Positions 35,201 through 44,655 of a stretch of DNA of 64,000 nucleotides are shown piece after piece. Position numbers and translations under genes: made by a program. Source of the stretch: Treponema sp. UBA792 (GTDB taxonomy: Bacteria > Spirochaetota > Spirochaetia > Treponematales > Treponemataceae); NCBI GenBank assembly GCA_002296965.1, contig DBIW01000010.1, positions 7,453 to 71,452 on the forward strand, read 5' to 3'. Position 1 is the stretch's first letter; each line of letters starts with the position of its first letter. The notes beneath the pieces were generated by a model. That model ran no database searches, was not told where the DNA came from, and worked only from the letters and a program-made list of their open reading frames with translations.

Positions 35201-38200
35201 GGATTTACGGCTTCGCCTCGGCCGGAACAAAATACAATGAAGTTTCAAATACCTATCACCTTATAGATGACTGCACTTACGGATTTTATATGAACATCCG
35301 TGCTCCTTTTTCCGTGTCGCTTGAATCCGCCGCGGACGGACTTGCTCTCAGAACTGACGGCCGGCTGGTCACGCTTTATCCGGAAAAGCCGGGGCGTTAT
35401 GACAATGTGCGTGTCACTGCGGTGGATGCGCTTGGCAACACGTTCTTTTCTGATTACATGAATTTTGTCGCTGATTCCTCCCGCCCCGAATTGAATCTGG
35501 TTTCTCCCGAAAGTTTTGTCTGGACCGGAGATACGGTGTCGATTTCCGGAACGGCCGCGGATCCTCTCGGAATAGAGTCTGTTGAATATTCGTTCGATGG
35601 CGGAAATTCATGGAAGCCTTTTGATTTGAGCGCGTCTGACAGGACAAATTCCGCGGGAGCGGCATTCAGCGTTCAGGCGGATCTTTCCGGAATGGATGAC
35701 GGTCTTGTCCGGATTGATGTCCGTGCGGTCGATACGGCCGGTCTTGAGTCCTGTCTGCGCACTGCTGTCCACAAGGATACAACACCGCCGGAAGTCACGG
35801 TGATTGAGCCGACGGAGCTTGACGTCGTGAACGGAATGACGACGCTTGTTTTCGAGGTCAAGGATAAAGGACTTTTTGCCTCGGCGGATTATATCGCGCC
35901 TCCCCATGCGGATTCAGTTCCGGCAAGAACCGCGCTTGAGCTTAATCCGCTGGTGTCATCGGTCGTCGGTACGGAGAATTGTCCGATTGATGAGGCGATG
36001 TCATTTGAATTCAGGGACGAGGCCGGAAACAGCACGTTCATCGAGGCCTGGGATTTCAGCATAGACAGCCTGTCCGATCTTCCCCGCGCCGAAATTCATA
36101 CTCCCGAAGACAATCAGGTGCTGACAAGGGATTTTACGGTTTCCGGTGTCGTCTACGATGATGACGGCGAGTCTACGATTTTCTATAAAATTGATGACGG
36201 CGAATATGTCCGGCTGCCGGAAATGGGAACTAGTTTTTCCGTAGATATTCCGCTGCTTTCCATGACGGACAACGAGCATACGGTTACCGTTTATGCGGTC
36301 GATATAAACGGCGTAAAGGGAGAGGAGGTTTCCCGTAAATTCAGAATTTCTCTGGAGGAGCCTAAAGGTTCGGTTGTTGCGCCTACAATAGACACCTCTG
36401 TCCGCGGAGTGACCACGATTTCGGGTGTCGCGTCGGACAAAAACGGAATCGCAAAAGTTCAGCTTTCGCTTGACAACGGAAACAGCTACAACGACGCCGA
36501 GGGAACAGAATCCTGGAGCTACACTTTTGACACAAGGGCGGTTCCCGGCGGAACTCAGGTTGTGTTCCTTAAAATAACTGACAACTACGGAATTCAGGGG
36601 CTTTATTCGAGCCTTGTGAACATAGACAACGAAGCTCCCCTTGTTCAGCTTGAGCTGCCGCTTGACGATTCCGCCACGACAGGAATGTTGTTCTTCTCCG
36701 GTTTCACCTATGACAACGTTGAGGTCACCGAGCTTTATGTCTCAATCAGAAATTTGGGAAATCCCGGCGAAACCGAAATCAGACCGATAAAAATTGACCG
36801 GATAATCGGCGAGACTCTTGATATTACCGGTCTTGATGACGGATTTTATAATGTCGAGCTTACAGGAAAGGATAAGGCCGGAAATTCCACCAATGTAAGC
36901 CGGAACATCCATCTTGAGAAGAACCGGCCGCCGGCAGTTGTCGATGTGCTTTATCCCATGAACGGCGAGCACAAACAGGGAATTTTCAATATATACGGAC
37001 AGGCTTCTGCGGAATGCGAAATCAGGGAGCTGAGGCTTTACGTGGACGGAAAATTCATCTCCGGAACGGAGCTTACTTCCAGCGGATTCTTCAAATTCGC
37101 AGTTACGCCTGAAACAATGGATGCCGGAGTTCATACTTATCATGTCGATACTGTGCTGGAATCCGGACGGGAAGTCTCCTCAAGGGAACAGACTCTGACT
37201 TACAGTCCGTCAGGGCCGTGGATTACGATTGACAATTTTACCTACGGCGATTTTGCCACCGGAAGGCCTTATATCAAAGGTCAGGCGGGATATTCAATCA
37301 GCGAGGAAGAGCTTCTGCTTTCAAAGACAAAGGAAGCCTCAAAAGAACTGAAGGATGCGGTTGCGGCAAAAACCGTCGCAAAAATAGAGCTGAGTTTTGA
37401 CAACGGAAAATCGTTCATGGAGCTTTCCAACAACGAAAAATGGATGTACCGAATCGAGAATCAGGATATTGCCGAAGGCTATCACTTTATGTTGCTGCGC
37501 GCGACAATGAAGAACGGCGAGACTGCAATCACAAGAACGATTGTTCAGATTGACAACACAAAGCCGACGATAAGACTGATTTCTCCGACAAACGGAGGCC
37601 GTTATAATCAGCGGCTTGATGTTTCAGGTCTTTCAAACGATGACGTGGGACTTGACGGCGTAAGGATTGCGCTCCGCAAGGGCGACAAGGCGGCATATCA
37701 GGTTCCGTCATTCATTCAGGGGCTTTATGTGGACTTCAACTTCTGGGGCGCGACGCTTTTTGACATAGGTGTCGGACTTACATTTTTTGATGATGTCGTA
37801 AGGGTCCAGCTGCAATGGGGAGAATTCACCCAGGCGCAGAGGGATGTGTTCTCAATGACAAAACTCCGTTATGGCGGTGATGTTTTCGGAATCAAAATTC
37901 TTGCGAACATAGCGCAGCTTCCGTTCAGTTATTTCTTCGGACATGACTGGGAATGGCTTTCGGCAAGTTTCGCGCTCGGTGCGAATTTCTCCTATTTTAC
38001 CGAGACAAACAGCGGGCGGCCGCAGATTCTTTCCGCGCTTCTCGGTCAGATAGAATTTCCGCGCGTCAGTCTGCCCCAGCTCAAGATGTTCAGCACGTTC
38101 TCGCTTTATACGGAAGGTTCGCTCTGGTTTATTCCTACGGATGTGTCCAGTACGGTTTCGATAAAAAATATAATTCCGCAGATTTCGGCCGGAATCCGCG

Positions 38201-38214
38201 TGAACATTTTCTAG
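32254..38214 (+). CDS. Giant Ig-like-repeat surface protein with barrel-like C-terminus
   Basis: 1986 residues from the ATG at 32254, which has a GAGGGG site and starts a signal peptide (MKKSLSGFIVFAAVFSLFA); an upstream in-frame ATG at 32176 lacks both. About 13 repeats of roughly 100 residues follow, each built on a pattern like P-x-V...V-x-G...V-x-G-x-(A/V)-x-D-x-x-G-I-x-x-V-x-x-S-x-D-x-G, typical of bacterial Ig-like or cadherin-like domains. Residues from about 1815 switch to alternating aromatic strands (GLYVDFNFWGATLF and onward) and end in ...VNIF, an outer-membrane barrel-type terminal phenylalanine. The stop is 19 bases before the next gene. Probably an outer-membrane-anchored surface fibre; function unknown. 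Confidence 0.88.
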   Translation: MKKSLSGFIVFAAVFSLFAHGKSDIEETDVANLNSWQEVFDLESKKAGKYNMMITATDKGGNQYVEGPFNLFVDPLSDLPVAGITNPASGMRVAGNLNIVGTCVDDDAVSWVELVLDGDTENPIRAEGKEFWSYYLDTVDMAEGPHKIQVTGYDINGLAGHPVSVEWQLDRSAPVTQVADPAMGMLVSGNVSLKGTVSDGNGIREMSYSIDGGEKFSPVKLPKNQAQCSFSINIDTRKFEDGPSVIWFKAVDKTGSVGYYAFLLFIDNTKPDVQIVSPEADAVMNGKFSVAGYAKDTMGIVELSWKFGDETGDFELIPGNPYWCVTLDTIGSSDKSRKFTIHAKDSAGNVVEVTRSIALNQEQDKAVVLLSEPEPQTVYSDGKDVFVRGIAVDDDGIQSVFVQLDDGDAEEIRTRGTFQKLLCGSDTLSVGKHKITVYAVDVNGVAGTPLVTEISTTGLPPVFSDVRIVSSKNSEAFSGGMEIHPESGTSLEMNISSQMGISEIVSELRWGRDGIIERNDVLKNPKEYRYVWNFGADAPKGAAEFVVRATDITGRTAEFRSPVYITDTYRLRRDVPEVVFDDSVVSEDGLIESDFEFPATGYFIGADAFFAELVPPTPFASVQLDGNLIKLVPEKDAVGISEPVVVRVTAADGKTFDSRPLRFRHDDVFPQIKIDGGTDSVAFRADGGAFSVSGEILCGTEIKSAAYRIISVSAEIKNSVISAVKDVPFPQNFTKIQLGADGRFSFDVYPSEVPLGMHVIEIVAETVGGNSSSAASAFSTIPDVHEVNGKMPSPKPPVIRFVDGVDAYGLALFQGELDRNFQVFRRDDMSEGANQVVMTVTDSAGKILSGKFTVNKKPTLSAVFAAVNGEPYFSGKTVVLDGASDSEAVTVLIDSGAAVSSVSYEIYGDEVPGGAAVQKGNAKLQKPEDGSSRWSAEIPLSGLPVRINRIKATVKAGGLECTITGSVAVVREEVPERLDDDERIYGFASAGTKYNEVSNTYHLIDDCTYGFYMNIRAPFSVSLESAADGLALRTDGRLVTLYPEKPGRYDNVRVTAVDALGNTFFSDYMNFVADSSRPELNLVSPESFVWTGDTVSISGTAADPLGIESVEYSFDGGNSWKPFDLSASDRTNSAGAAFSVQADLSGMDDGLVRIDVRAVDTAGLESCLRTAVHKDTTPPEVTVIEPTELDVVNGMTTLVFEVKDKGLFASADYIAPPHADSVPARTALELNPLVSSVVGTENCPIDEAMSFEFRDEAGNSTFIEAWDFSIDSLSDLPRAEIHTPEDNQVLTRDFTVSGVVYDDDGESTIFYKIDDGEYVRLPEMGTSFSVDIPLLSMTDNEHTVTVYAVDINGVKGEEVSRKFRISLEEPKGSVVAPTIDTSVRGVTTISGVASDKNGIAKVQLSLDNGNSYNDAEGTESWSYTFDTRAVPGGTQVVFLKITDNYGIQGLYSSLVNIDNEAPLVQLELPLDDSATTGMLFFSGFTYDNVEVTELYVSIRNLGNPGETEIRPIKIDRIIGETLDITGLDDGFYNVELTGKDKAGNSTNVSRNIHLEKNRPPAVVDVLYPMNGEHKQGIFNIYGQASAECEIRELRLYVDGKFISGTELTSSGFFKFAVTPETMDAGVHTYHVDTVLESGREVSSREQTLTYSPSGPWITIDNFTYGDFATGRPYIKGQAGYSISEEELLLSKTKEASKELKDAVAAKTVAKIELSFDNGKSFMELSNNEKWMYRIENQDIAEGYHFMLLRATMKNGETAITRTIVQIDNTKPTIRLISPTNGGRYNQRLDVSGLSNDDVGLDGVRIALRKGDKAAYQVPSFIQGLYVDFNFWGATLFDIGVGLTFFDDVVRVQLQWGEFTQAQRDVFSMTKLRYGGDVFGIKILANIAQLPFSYFFGHDWEWLSASFALGANFSYFTETNSGRPQILSALLGQIEFPRVSLPQLKMFSTFSLYTEGSLWFIPTDVSSTVSIKNIIPQISAGIRVNIF

Positions 38215-38233
38215 CGGCGGAAGGAATTTGTTT

Positions 38234-39343
38234 ATGTCTGTAAAGAAAATTTTTATGTCAGCCGCCGTCCTGCTTTCCGTCGCTGCCGCTCCGCTGTGTG
38301 CGCTGGATGAATATGTCAGCGACGCCTACAGGGCAATCGATTCGGCTTTCAAAAACCGTTCCGCAGATGAGCTTAATTCTGTCCTTGAGGCGAACTGCCG
38401 GAACAGTTCATATTATCTGATTGAAGGCTACACGGAGAAAAAAATCCGCCGTCTTATTGTGAACAGCGACTACGAATTTGCGATGAATTCAATTATCGCG
38501 CTGATAGACAACAATCTTGACAATGAGCAGGCGGTCGAGATGTATACGGCTGTCGCCGATGCGTATCAGGTTCAGCTGGATTATGAGGCCGAAAAGGAGC
38601 GGAAACGTCAGGCGGAACTTGCGAGAATTCAGGCTGAAATGGAGAAGCAGCGTTCCTCCGCGGAGAAGGAATTTGTTTCCGTAAAAACGGCGTCAGGTTC
38701 AGATGTGTATGTTTCGGAACGCGAGGCGAAGCGCTCAAGCTACAACTGGAAGATTGCATTCGGAATGGCGGATCTGGCCTGGCTTGCGGAATCTGATTCG
38801 GGACTGAACGCATTCAAGGACGGAGTTTCGGCCATGTTCTCCTATGAATATGTCCTTCCCCGGATTTCATTTGGAGCCGATGTCTTTGCCGACTTTAAAT
38901 TCCTTTCAATCGGTGAGTCCGAAAATTCCATTCTTTCCGATATTGAATTTGTTCCGAAAATCGCGTTCAGAAAATTCTCAAAGAATTTTTTTGTGCGCGC
39001 CGGTGCTGTCGGGATGATAACGGCGAAATCCAAATCGGATGTGAATTCTCCGCTTCTTGCCACGTTCGTTTCTCCGGTTGCCGGAATCAGCTGCGAGCGC
39101 GTGAAAATCGGAGGAGCGGCTTTTTCCGCCGGATTGGATTATTATGTCGGGCATCTGTATACAGAGGAGTTGAAATTTGCGGCCGGCGCAGCTGTGAATC
39201 TTCAGATTCCTTTTGCGGAGCTTGAGCAGATAAAACTGAATCTGAATGTCGGACTGAGGGATAAATTTTTTGTAAAGCAGGCCGGAATCGAAAACCGCGC
39301 CAGTTTGATTTTTGCTGTAGGAGTTGAAAATGTTGTCAGATAG
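38234..39343 (+). CDS. Exported outer-membrane-like protein with coiled coil
   Basis: 369 residues from the ATG at 38234, preceded by GGAAGGAA. A signal peptide ends at PLCA before LDEY. Residues to about 100 are helical and repeat-like; a lysine/glutamate/glutamine coiled coil lies near 110-145; the rest alternates polar and hydrophobic residues in amphipathic strands (ISFGADVFADFKF, FFVRAGAVGMI, FSAGLDYYVG), as in a small beta-barrel. It overlaps the next gene by 14 bases. I recognise no family. Confidence 0.82.
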   Translation: MSVKKIFMSAAVLLSVAAAPLCALDEYVSDAYRAIDSAFKNRSADELNSVLEANCRNSSYYLIEGYTEKKIRRLIVNSDYEFAMNSIIALIDNNLDNEQAVEMYTAVADAYQVQLDYEAEKERKRQAELARIQAEMEKQRSSAEKEFVSVKTASGSDVYVSEREAKRSSYNWKIAFGMADLAWLAESDSGLNAFKDGVSAMFSYEYVLPRISFGADVFADFKFLSIGESENSILSDIEFVPKIAFRKFSKNFFVRAGAVGMITAKSKSDVNSPLLATFVSPVAGISCERVKIGGAAFSAGLDYYVGHLYTEELKFAAGAAVNLQIPFAELEQIKLNLNVGLRDKFFVKQAGIENRASLIFAVGVENVVR

Positions 39344-40814
39344 AATCAGAAGGATTGTTCTTTTGGTGATTCCGTTTTTTTTCGCCTTGAACATGACGGC
39401 GGCTCCGGTGGATCTTACGGCGCGTTATCTTGAGAAGGCTAACGAGGCTTTTGAGGGCGCGGATATTGATTCGGCTTATAAATATGTGAACCAGGCGCTT
39501 GCCGTAAGCCGGGACGAGGAATCTGCGGCGAATGTGCTTTATTTCGCGCAGACGGTTTATGCCAAAAAGCTTGAGGGCATACGCGATAATTACAATCCGG
39601 ATGCTTACATTGATATAAAAATGAATCTTGACCGTTACCCGAATGTCGCGAACACTTCAGTCAGAAAACTTATCGCCCAGATTGATGAGCGGCAGCTTCA
39701 GAAAAAGGAAGCTGAGCGTCAGGCGGAGCTTGAGACCCAGCGCAGGCTTGAGTCCGAACGTTTTGAGAAGCAGCAGGAATCGCAGAACCGGCAGTTTGAG
39801 CAGAATCAGGAGGCGATCCGCAGTCAGACTCAGGCCATGCAGGATCAGTCCGCCGTGATGAAGGAGCAGATGGAAGCCAGCGCGAAAGGCCAGAAGGAAC
39901 TGAGCGACAAACTGGAGATCGGGATAAAGTCTCTGAATGAGAATCTGTCCGAATCCACGCTCGCCGCAAAAAATTCGGCAAAAGTCATTTTTATTGTAAT
40001 AACAATTATAGCCGCGGTGATTCTTGTCGTTGTCCTGCTGATAGTCGTGATTGCGCACAAGGGATTCAAGCAGCAGCGGCAGACTCAGGAGCAGTATGTC
40101 GAGGCGTTCAGGATGCTTGCCGCAAATCAGCACCAGACAAACAGCCTTATGCTCGGCGGTGTGACCGATTTGTATGGAAGCTCGCCGCTCAAGCTGGCCG
40201 GATCGTCAAGATGGGCGCCGGCCGCACTTCCGGAGTCACAGCCGACAAAAGAGGATATGGACGAGCTTCATGCGCTGGCCGAAAAATGCAGGGAAATCGG
40301 TGCGAAAATCGATCAGTACACCGGACGGAAGAACAACTCCAAAAATGTCGGTGAGCTTGTCTACAAGCTTGCGGTCCAGCTGGGACTTCCGCAGGGCGAG
40401 GCGATGCTTTATTTTTGCGCCGCAATGGTTTATGACGCCGGATTTTTCGGGATTGCGCCGGAACTGCTTTCTGCGGATTCGCTTTCGGCGGAACAGAAGG
40501 AGCAGATGAAGGAGCACGTGAATCTTGCTGAAAAATACCTTGATTTTGTTCCTAAAAAATACTGGAGCGTTTTTGAGGATGCCGCAAGAAAACACCACGA
40601 GAATATGGACGGCAGCGGTTATCCTGAGGGCCTGAAGGGAGAGGCTATTCCTCAGATTGCGAGGCTTATCCGTGTGTCCGAGACTTATATCTCCATGTCC
40701 AGCAAGAGAAACTACCGTCAGATAATCGACAAGGAGACGGCGATCGAAATGCTTAAAAGCCAGCCGCAGCTTTACGACAAGGATGTGGTTGAGGTGCTGG
40801 AGCAGACAATATAA
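39330..40814 (+). CDS. Inner-membrane coiled-coil protein with degenerate HD-GYP domain
   Basis: 494 residues from the ATG at 39330 (GGAG six bases before), inside the end of the upstream gene. A signal-like N-terminus, a helical repeat region (25-105), a long glutamine/glutamate coiled coil (about 110-200), one membrane helix (near 212-238) and a cytoplasmic HD-GYP-type domain follow. HHENMDGSGYPEGLKGEAIP is intact, but the catalytic HDxGK reads YDAGF and the later VxDxxDAL reads VSETYISM. The layout suggests a periplasmic sensor joined to an inactive cyclic-di-GMP-binding or effector domain. Confidence 0.82.
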   Translation: MLSDRIRRIVLLVIPFFFALNMTAAPVDLTARYLEKANEAFEGADIDSAYKYVNQALAVSRDEESAANVLYFAQTVYAKKLEGIRDNYNPDAYIDIKMNLDRYPNVANTSVRKLIAQIDERQLQKKEAERQAELETQRRLESERFEKQQESQNRQFEQNQEAIRSQTQAMQDQSAVMKEQMEASAKGQKELSDKLEIGIKSLNENLSESTLAAKNSAKVIFIVITIIAAVILVVVLLIVVIAHKGFKQQRQTQEQYVEAFRMLAANQHQTNSLMLGGVTDLYGSSPLKLAGSSRWAPAALPESQPTKEDMDELHALAEKCREIGAKIDQYTGRKNNSKNVGELVYKLAVQLGLPQGEAMLYFCAAMVYDAGFFGIAPELLSADSLSAEQKEQMKEHVNLAEKYLDFVPKKYWSVFEDAARKHHENMDGSGYPEGLKGEAIPQIARLIRVSETYISMSSKRNYRQIIDKETAIEMLKSQPQLYDKDVVEVLEQTI

Positions 40815-40847
40815 TATCCTAAAATTTTATCTCCGGCGTGCCGATAA

Positions 40848-43211
40848 ATGAGTATGGCTATTCTACTCATCGCATTGTCATTGATGATTTTTGCGCCGCC
40901 GCTCGGCGCCCAGGAGATAAAACCCTTGTACAGGCTTCCTGAAAAAATTTCCGTCGCGGACGAATCCGAACCTTCATCGGCATTTTTTGTCGTCGGCTCG
41001 GATTCCGGTCTGTACAGAATCACAAACAGCAACAATGCGATTCCTCTTTGGACGGAGGGCAGAGTAGAGCAGATTCTCCGCGTGACGGCTGATGCGGGCG
41101 GAATTCCCGCTGAAAACTGGTATTTCCGTACGTCAAAAGGAGTCCTCTATTCATCCGACCTTGTGAATTTTGAGGAGCGCAACACCGGCCTTCCATTCCT
41201 CACGATAAAAAAATATGATGCGGGCGAAGTCCGTCTTGAACGCCAGATTCAGATGCTCAAGGACATAAGCGTGAATCCGTTCAATCCGCTGGAGCTTGTG
41301 GTCGCGACAAAGGACGATGTGTTCATAACAAGGGACGGAGGCATGAGCTGGATGGAGCTTGGCTCGATGAGCGCGCTTACTCCGGGCGTAAAGGCTGTCG
41401 CCGTTGTCACATTGGACAGCGAGACGGTCGTGTTCATGTCGCATCCGATTTTCGGTTTCTCATATATTCTTCCGTTCTCCAAGAATGCGAAGTGGCAGGA
41501 TGTTCCGGACGGCTTTGAGATGATGAAGTCGCTTTCTTCTCCGGATGAAATTTCCGATATTTTCCCTGTCGTCAGAACCGGTGCGGACGGAAGCCGCTAC
41601 GCTGAAATCTACGTGTCCCAGATGTATCTGCCGTGCATCTACCGTTTTGACTGGAGCAGCAAAAGGGCCGAGCTTGTCTACAAGGGCGCGAAACCTGCGG
41701 ATGCGCTTGACGGACTTACAGTGATAGATGATGTCCTGCTGTTCACGGAGCTGGAAGGATTCGGCTCCCTGGATTTGAATTCGTTTGAAAGTCCGGGAAT
41801 TCCCGCCAATTTCTCGCACTGGAACAATTCGTTCGCCTCGGTGCCGGGCATGATTTCCTGCGCCTGGGTTCCTAAAGGAATCAGCGGATTCTCGGAGGGG
41901 CTTCAGCTGAATGAGCTTTGGATGCTTTATCCGGGCACGGTGAACACTCCTTACGCCGAAAAAGCCGACGGAAAGAAGAGCATATATGTATCGGCATACC
42001 AGTGCCGGCTTCAGTCGGGAATCGACAAATTCAAGAAAATCATCAAGGAAAACGGAATGAACAGTCTTGTCATCGACATGAAGGATGATTATGGGCTTCT
42101 CCGTTATGACACGCGGGATCCGCTGCTTCTTCAGAAGGGAAAAGTCAGCCAATATGCGGTGAATCTGGATCATTTTATCGAGGAATTCAAAAAGGAGAAT
42201 ATTTATCTTATCGCCAGAATAGTTGTATTCAAGGACAGAAACCTTGCCGGCTACGGCGGTTCAAAATATGCGGTCTGGGATAAAGTCACCGGCCGCCCGT
42301 GGCTCGGAATAAAGGGATATGAGGATGTGTCCGATGCGACTGCAGACGGAGCATCCGGACGCAAGACTCTTTATTACGATGAGCATTGGGTCGATCCGTA
42401 TTCGGAGGAAGTCTGGGAATACAACGTGGCCGTGGCAAAGGAGCTGATAAACCGCGGATTTGACGAGATTCAGTTTGACTACATCAGGTTTCCGACGGAC
42501 GGATACAATCTCCGCAACGCAAGGTACAGATGGCAGAATCAGGGGATGGACAAGGAAAGCGCGCTGATTTCGTTCCTTTCGTATGCAAGGGCGAATATCG
42601 ACGCTCCGATTGGAATAGATATTTACGGTGCGAACGGATGGTACAGAAGCGGCACAAGAACCGGTCAGGATGCGGAGCTTCTTGCCGAATATGTGGACGT
42701 TATCGGACCGATGTTCTATCCGAGCCACTTTGAGCAGTCATTTTTGAATTATGCTCCGGCCGCCGACAGAACCTACAGAATCTATTACTACGGCTCGTTC
42801 CGTAACACCGTTATGTGCAGAAACCGCGTGCTTGTAAGGCCTTGGGTTCAGGCGTTTTATCTTAACGTGAGCTACGACAGGCTCTACTATGATTCCGATT
42901 ATATAAAAAAGCAGTATTTCGGAGTAAGGGATTCCGTAAACCATGGCTATATGTGCTGGAACAATTCCGGCGACTATACGGTGCTTCCGCCGGATATAAC
43001 TGACGGCGAGCCTTTTATCGGAACATCGCCGGAATCTTCACCGGATTTCAAGAAGCCTGCAATCGGAACAATGATGAAGCCGCTTTACGTTGATCCCGGA
43101 ATTTCCGTGCTGGACAGTATTCTTGAGCAGCATCAGTATGATTATTACGCCGATTATACATATACGCCGTTTCTTCAAACCCAACCTTTCCTTGGCGGAA
43201 GGACGGAATGA
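40848..43211 (+). CDS. Exported DUF4015 glycoside-hydrolase-like protein with N-terminal propeller
   Basis: 787 residues. A signal peptide (ILLIALSLMIFAPPLGAQ) starts it; a start two codons later is possible. Residues to about 370 contain BNR-like turns (SDSGLYRITN, TRDGGMSWMEL, TSKGVLYSSD), suggesting a beta-propeller. From about 380 a TIM-barrel of the DUF4015/putative-glycosidase type follows: NSLVIDMKDDYG, ARIVVFKD, GFDEIQFDYIRFPTDG, IGIDIYGANGW and VIGPMFYPSHFE. Substrate unknown. It ends four bases before mnmE and 33 bases after the HD-GYP gene. Confidence 0.87.
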   Translation: MSMAILLIALSLMIFAPPLGAQEIKPLYRLPEKISVADESEPSSAFFVVGSDSGLYRITNSNNAIPLWTEGRVEQILRVTADAGGIPAENWYFRTSKGVLYSSDLVNFEERNTGLPFLTIKKYDAGEVRLERQIQMLKDISVNPFNPLELVVATKDDVFITRDGGMSWMELGSMSALTPGVKAVAVVTLDSETVVFMSHPIFGFSYILPFSKNAKWQDVPDGFEMMKSLSSPDEISDIFPVVRTGADGSRYAEIYVSQMYLPCIYRFDWSSKRAELVYKGAKPADALDGLTVIDDVLLFTELEGFGSLDLNSFESPGIPANFSHWNNSFASVPGMISCAWVPKGISGFSEGLQLNELWMLYPGTVNTPYAEKADGKKSIYVSAYQCRLQSGIDKFKKIIKENGMNSLVIDMKDDYGLLRYDTRDPLLLQKGKVSQYAVNLDHFIEEFKKENIYLIARIVVFKDRNLAGYGGSKYAVWDKVTGRPWLGIKGYEDVSDATADGASGRKTLYYDEHWVDPYSEEVWEYNVAVAKELINRGFDEIQFDYIRFPTDGYNLRNARYRWQNQGMDKESALISFLSYARANIDAPIGIDIYGANGWYRSGTRTGQDAELLAEYVDVIGPMFYPSHFEQSFLNYAPAADRTYRIYYYGSFRNTVMCRNRVLVRPWVQAFYLNVSYDRLYYDSDYIKKQYFGVRDSVNHGYMCWNNSGDYTVLPPDITDGEPFIGTSPESSPDFKKPAIGTMMKPLYVDPGISVLDSILEQHQYDYYADYTYTPFLQTQPFLGGRTE

Positions 43212-43214
43212 CGG

Positions 43215-44621
43215 ATGAATTCACAGCTTTATACTCCTGACGAGCCGATTTCGTCCATTGCGACCGCGCTTGCTCCTGCCGCTCTGGGAATTGTCCGGGT
43301 TTCCGGAAAGGACTGCATCAGGCTTGTCTCCGGAAAATTCTCCAGAAAACAGGCGCTGCTTGACGCGCCCGGAAATACAATTGTCTACGGATGGCTTGAG
43401 AATTCAGGAATTCCGGTGGACGAGGTTATGGTTGCGGTCTACCGCGCGCCAAAAAGTTTTACGGGCGAGGATATGGCCGAAATTTTCTGTCACGGCGGGC
43501 CTGCTGTTGTCACCGCCGTACATAATCTTATGCTTGCCTCCGGATTCCGTCAGGCATTGCCCGGAGAGTATACATTCCGCGCGTACATAAACGGAAAAAC
43601 CGATCTTACAAAAGCCGAGGCAGTCCGCGAGATTATCGGAAGCAGAACGGATGCGTCAAGAAGCCATGCCGCCGGACGTCTTGCCGGTTCGCTTTACAGG
43701 GAAATCGATTCTATAAAAAAACTTGTAACCGATACGCTTGCGGCCGTCGAGGTGGAGATTGAATATCCGGAGGACGAGGAGACGATAGCCGATACCTTTG
43801 ACCGCGGAGAAATTCTTGAGGCGGTCAGACGGCTTGAATCTCTGAATGATTCCTGGAAAGGCGAGAAGCTGTATCAGGAAGGCGCGCGTGTCGTGCTCTG
43901 CGGCCGTACCAATGCCGGAAAATCAAGTCTGTTCAATGCGCTTCTGAAGGAGGAGCGCGCGATTGTCTCTGATCTGGAGGGAACAACGAGGGACTGGATT
44001 GAAAGCTGGGCTGATTTTGACGGAATTCCCGTGCGTCTGTTCGATACGGCCGGCCTGCGGCAGACGGAAGACGTTGTCGAGAGCGAGGGCGTGAAACTTT
44101 CGCTGTCGCTCTCAAGGGAGGCTGATGCGGTTCTTTATGTGGTCGATTCCGGGGCGGGAATCCAACCTGATGATGAGGAATTCCTTTCGTCATGCGATGT
44201 TCCTGTGGTTCTTGTCTGGAACAAATGCGATTTGCCTGGTGGCTGCGCTTTGTCCCGGAAAAATATTTCCGGAATCAGAAATGCCGCGGGGCATCCGCCT
44301 TTCCGTGCGGAATTCAGGATTTCCGTAAAAAGCGGGGCCGGGCTTGACGGAATTTTTTCCGGAATAAAGGAAATTCTTGCTCAGGGAACGACCGCCGACA
44401 GAATTCAGGCCGGACTCGGCTCGGCAAGGCAGAAGGAATCTGTGGCGGCCGCGCTTGAATCCGCACGCCATGCTCTTGTCTCCGCTGATGAGCATTACTC
44501 GCTTGATGCCGTTGTTCAGGATTTGGAGGATGTTCTCGCGTCTCTCGGTGAGGTTACAGGGGATGTGACGCCGGATGACGTGCTCGGAAGCGTTTTCTCA
44601 AGATTCTGCGTCGGAAAGTGA
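43215..44621 (+). CDS. mnmE: tRNA modification GTPase MnmE
   Basis: 468 residues. The N-terminal folate-binding domain begins with ISSIATALAPAALGIVRVSG; the G domain has GRTNAGKSS (G1), DTAG (G3) and NKCD (G4); the C-terminal FCVGK supplies the Cys of the family's CxGK end. With MnmG it makes cmnm5U34 in tRNA. It is a little longer than average through an insert in the G domain after NKCD. Confidence 0.96.
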   Translation: MNSQLYTPDEPISSIATALAPAALGIVRVSGKDCIRLVSGKFSRKQALLDAPGNTIVYGWLENSGIPVDEVMVAVYRAPKSFTGEDMAEIFCHGGPAVVTAVHNLMLASGFRQALPGEYTFRAYINGKTDLTKAEAVREIIGSRTDASRSHAAGRLAGSLYREIDSIKKLVTDTLAAVEVEIEYPEDEETIADTFDRGEILEAVRRLESLNDSWKGEKLYQEGARVVLCGRTNAGKSSLFNALLKEERAIVSDLEGTTRDWIESWADFDGIPVRLFDTAGLRQTEDVVESEGVKLSLSLSREADAVLYVVDSGAGIQPDDEEFLSSCDVPVVLVWNKCDLPGGCALSRKNISGIRNAAGHPPFRAEFRISVKSGAGLDGIFSGIKEILAQGTTADRIQAGLGSARQKESVAAALESARHALVSADEHYSLDAVVQDLEDVLASLGEVTGDVTPDDVLGSVFSRFCVGK

Positions 44622-44655
44622 ATCTCCCAATAAGCATGAATTTTTTCGGCGATGA

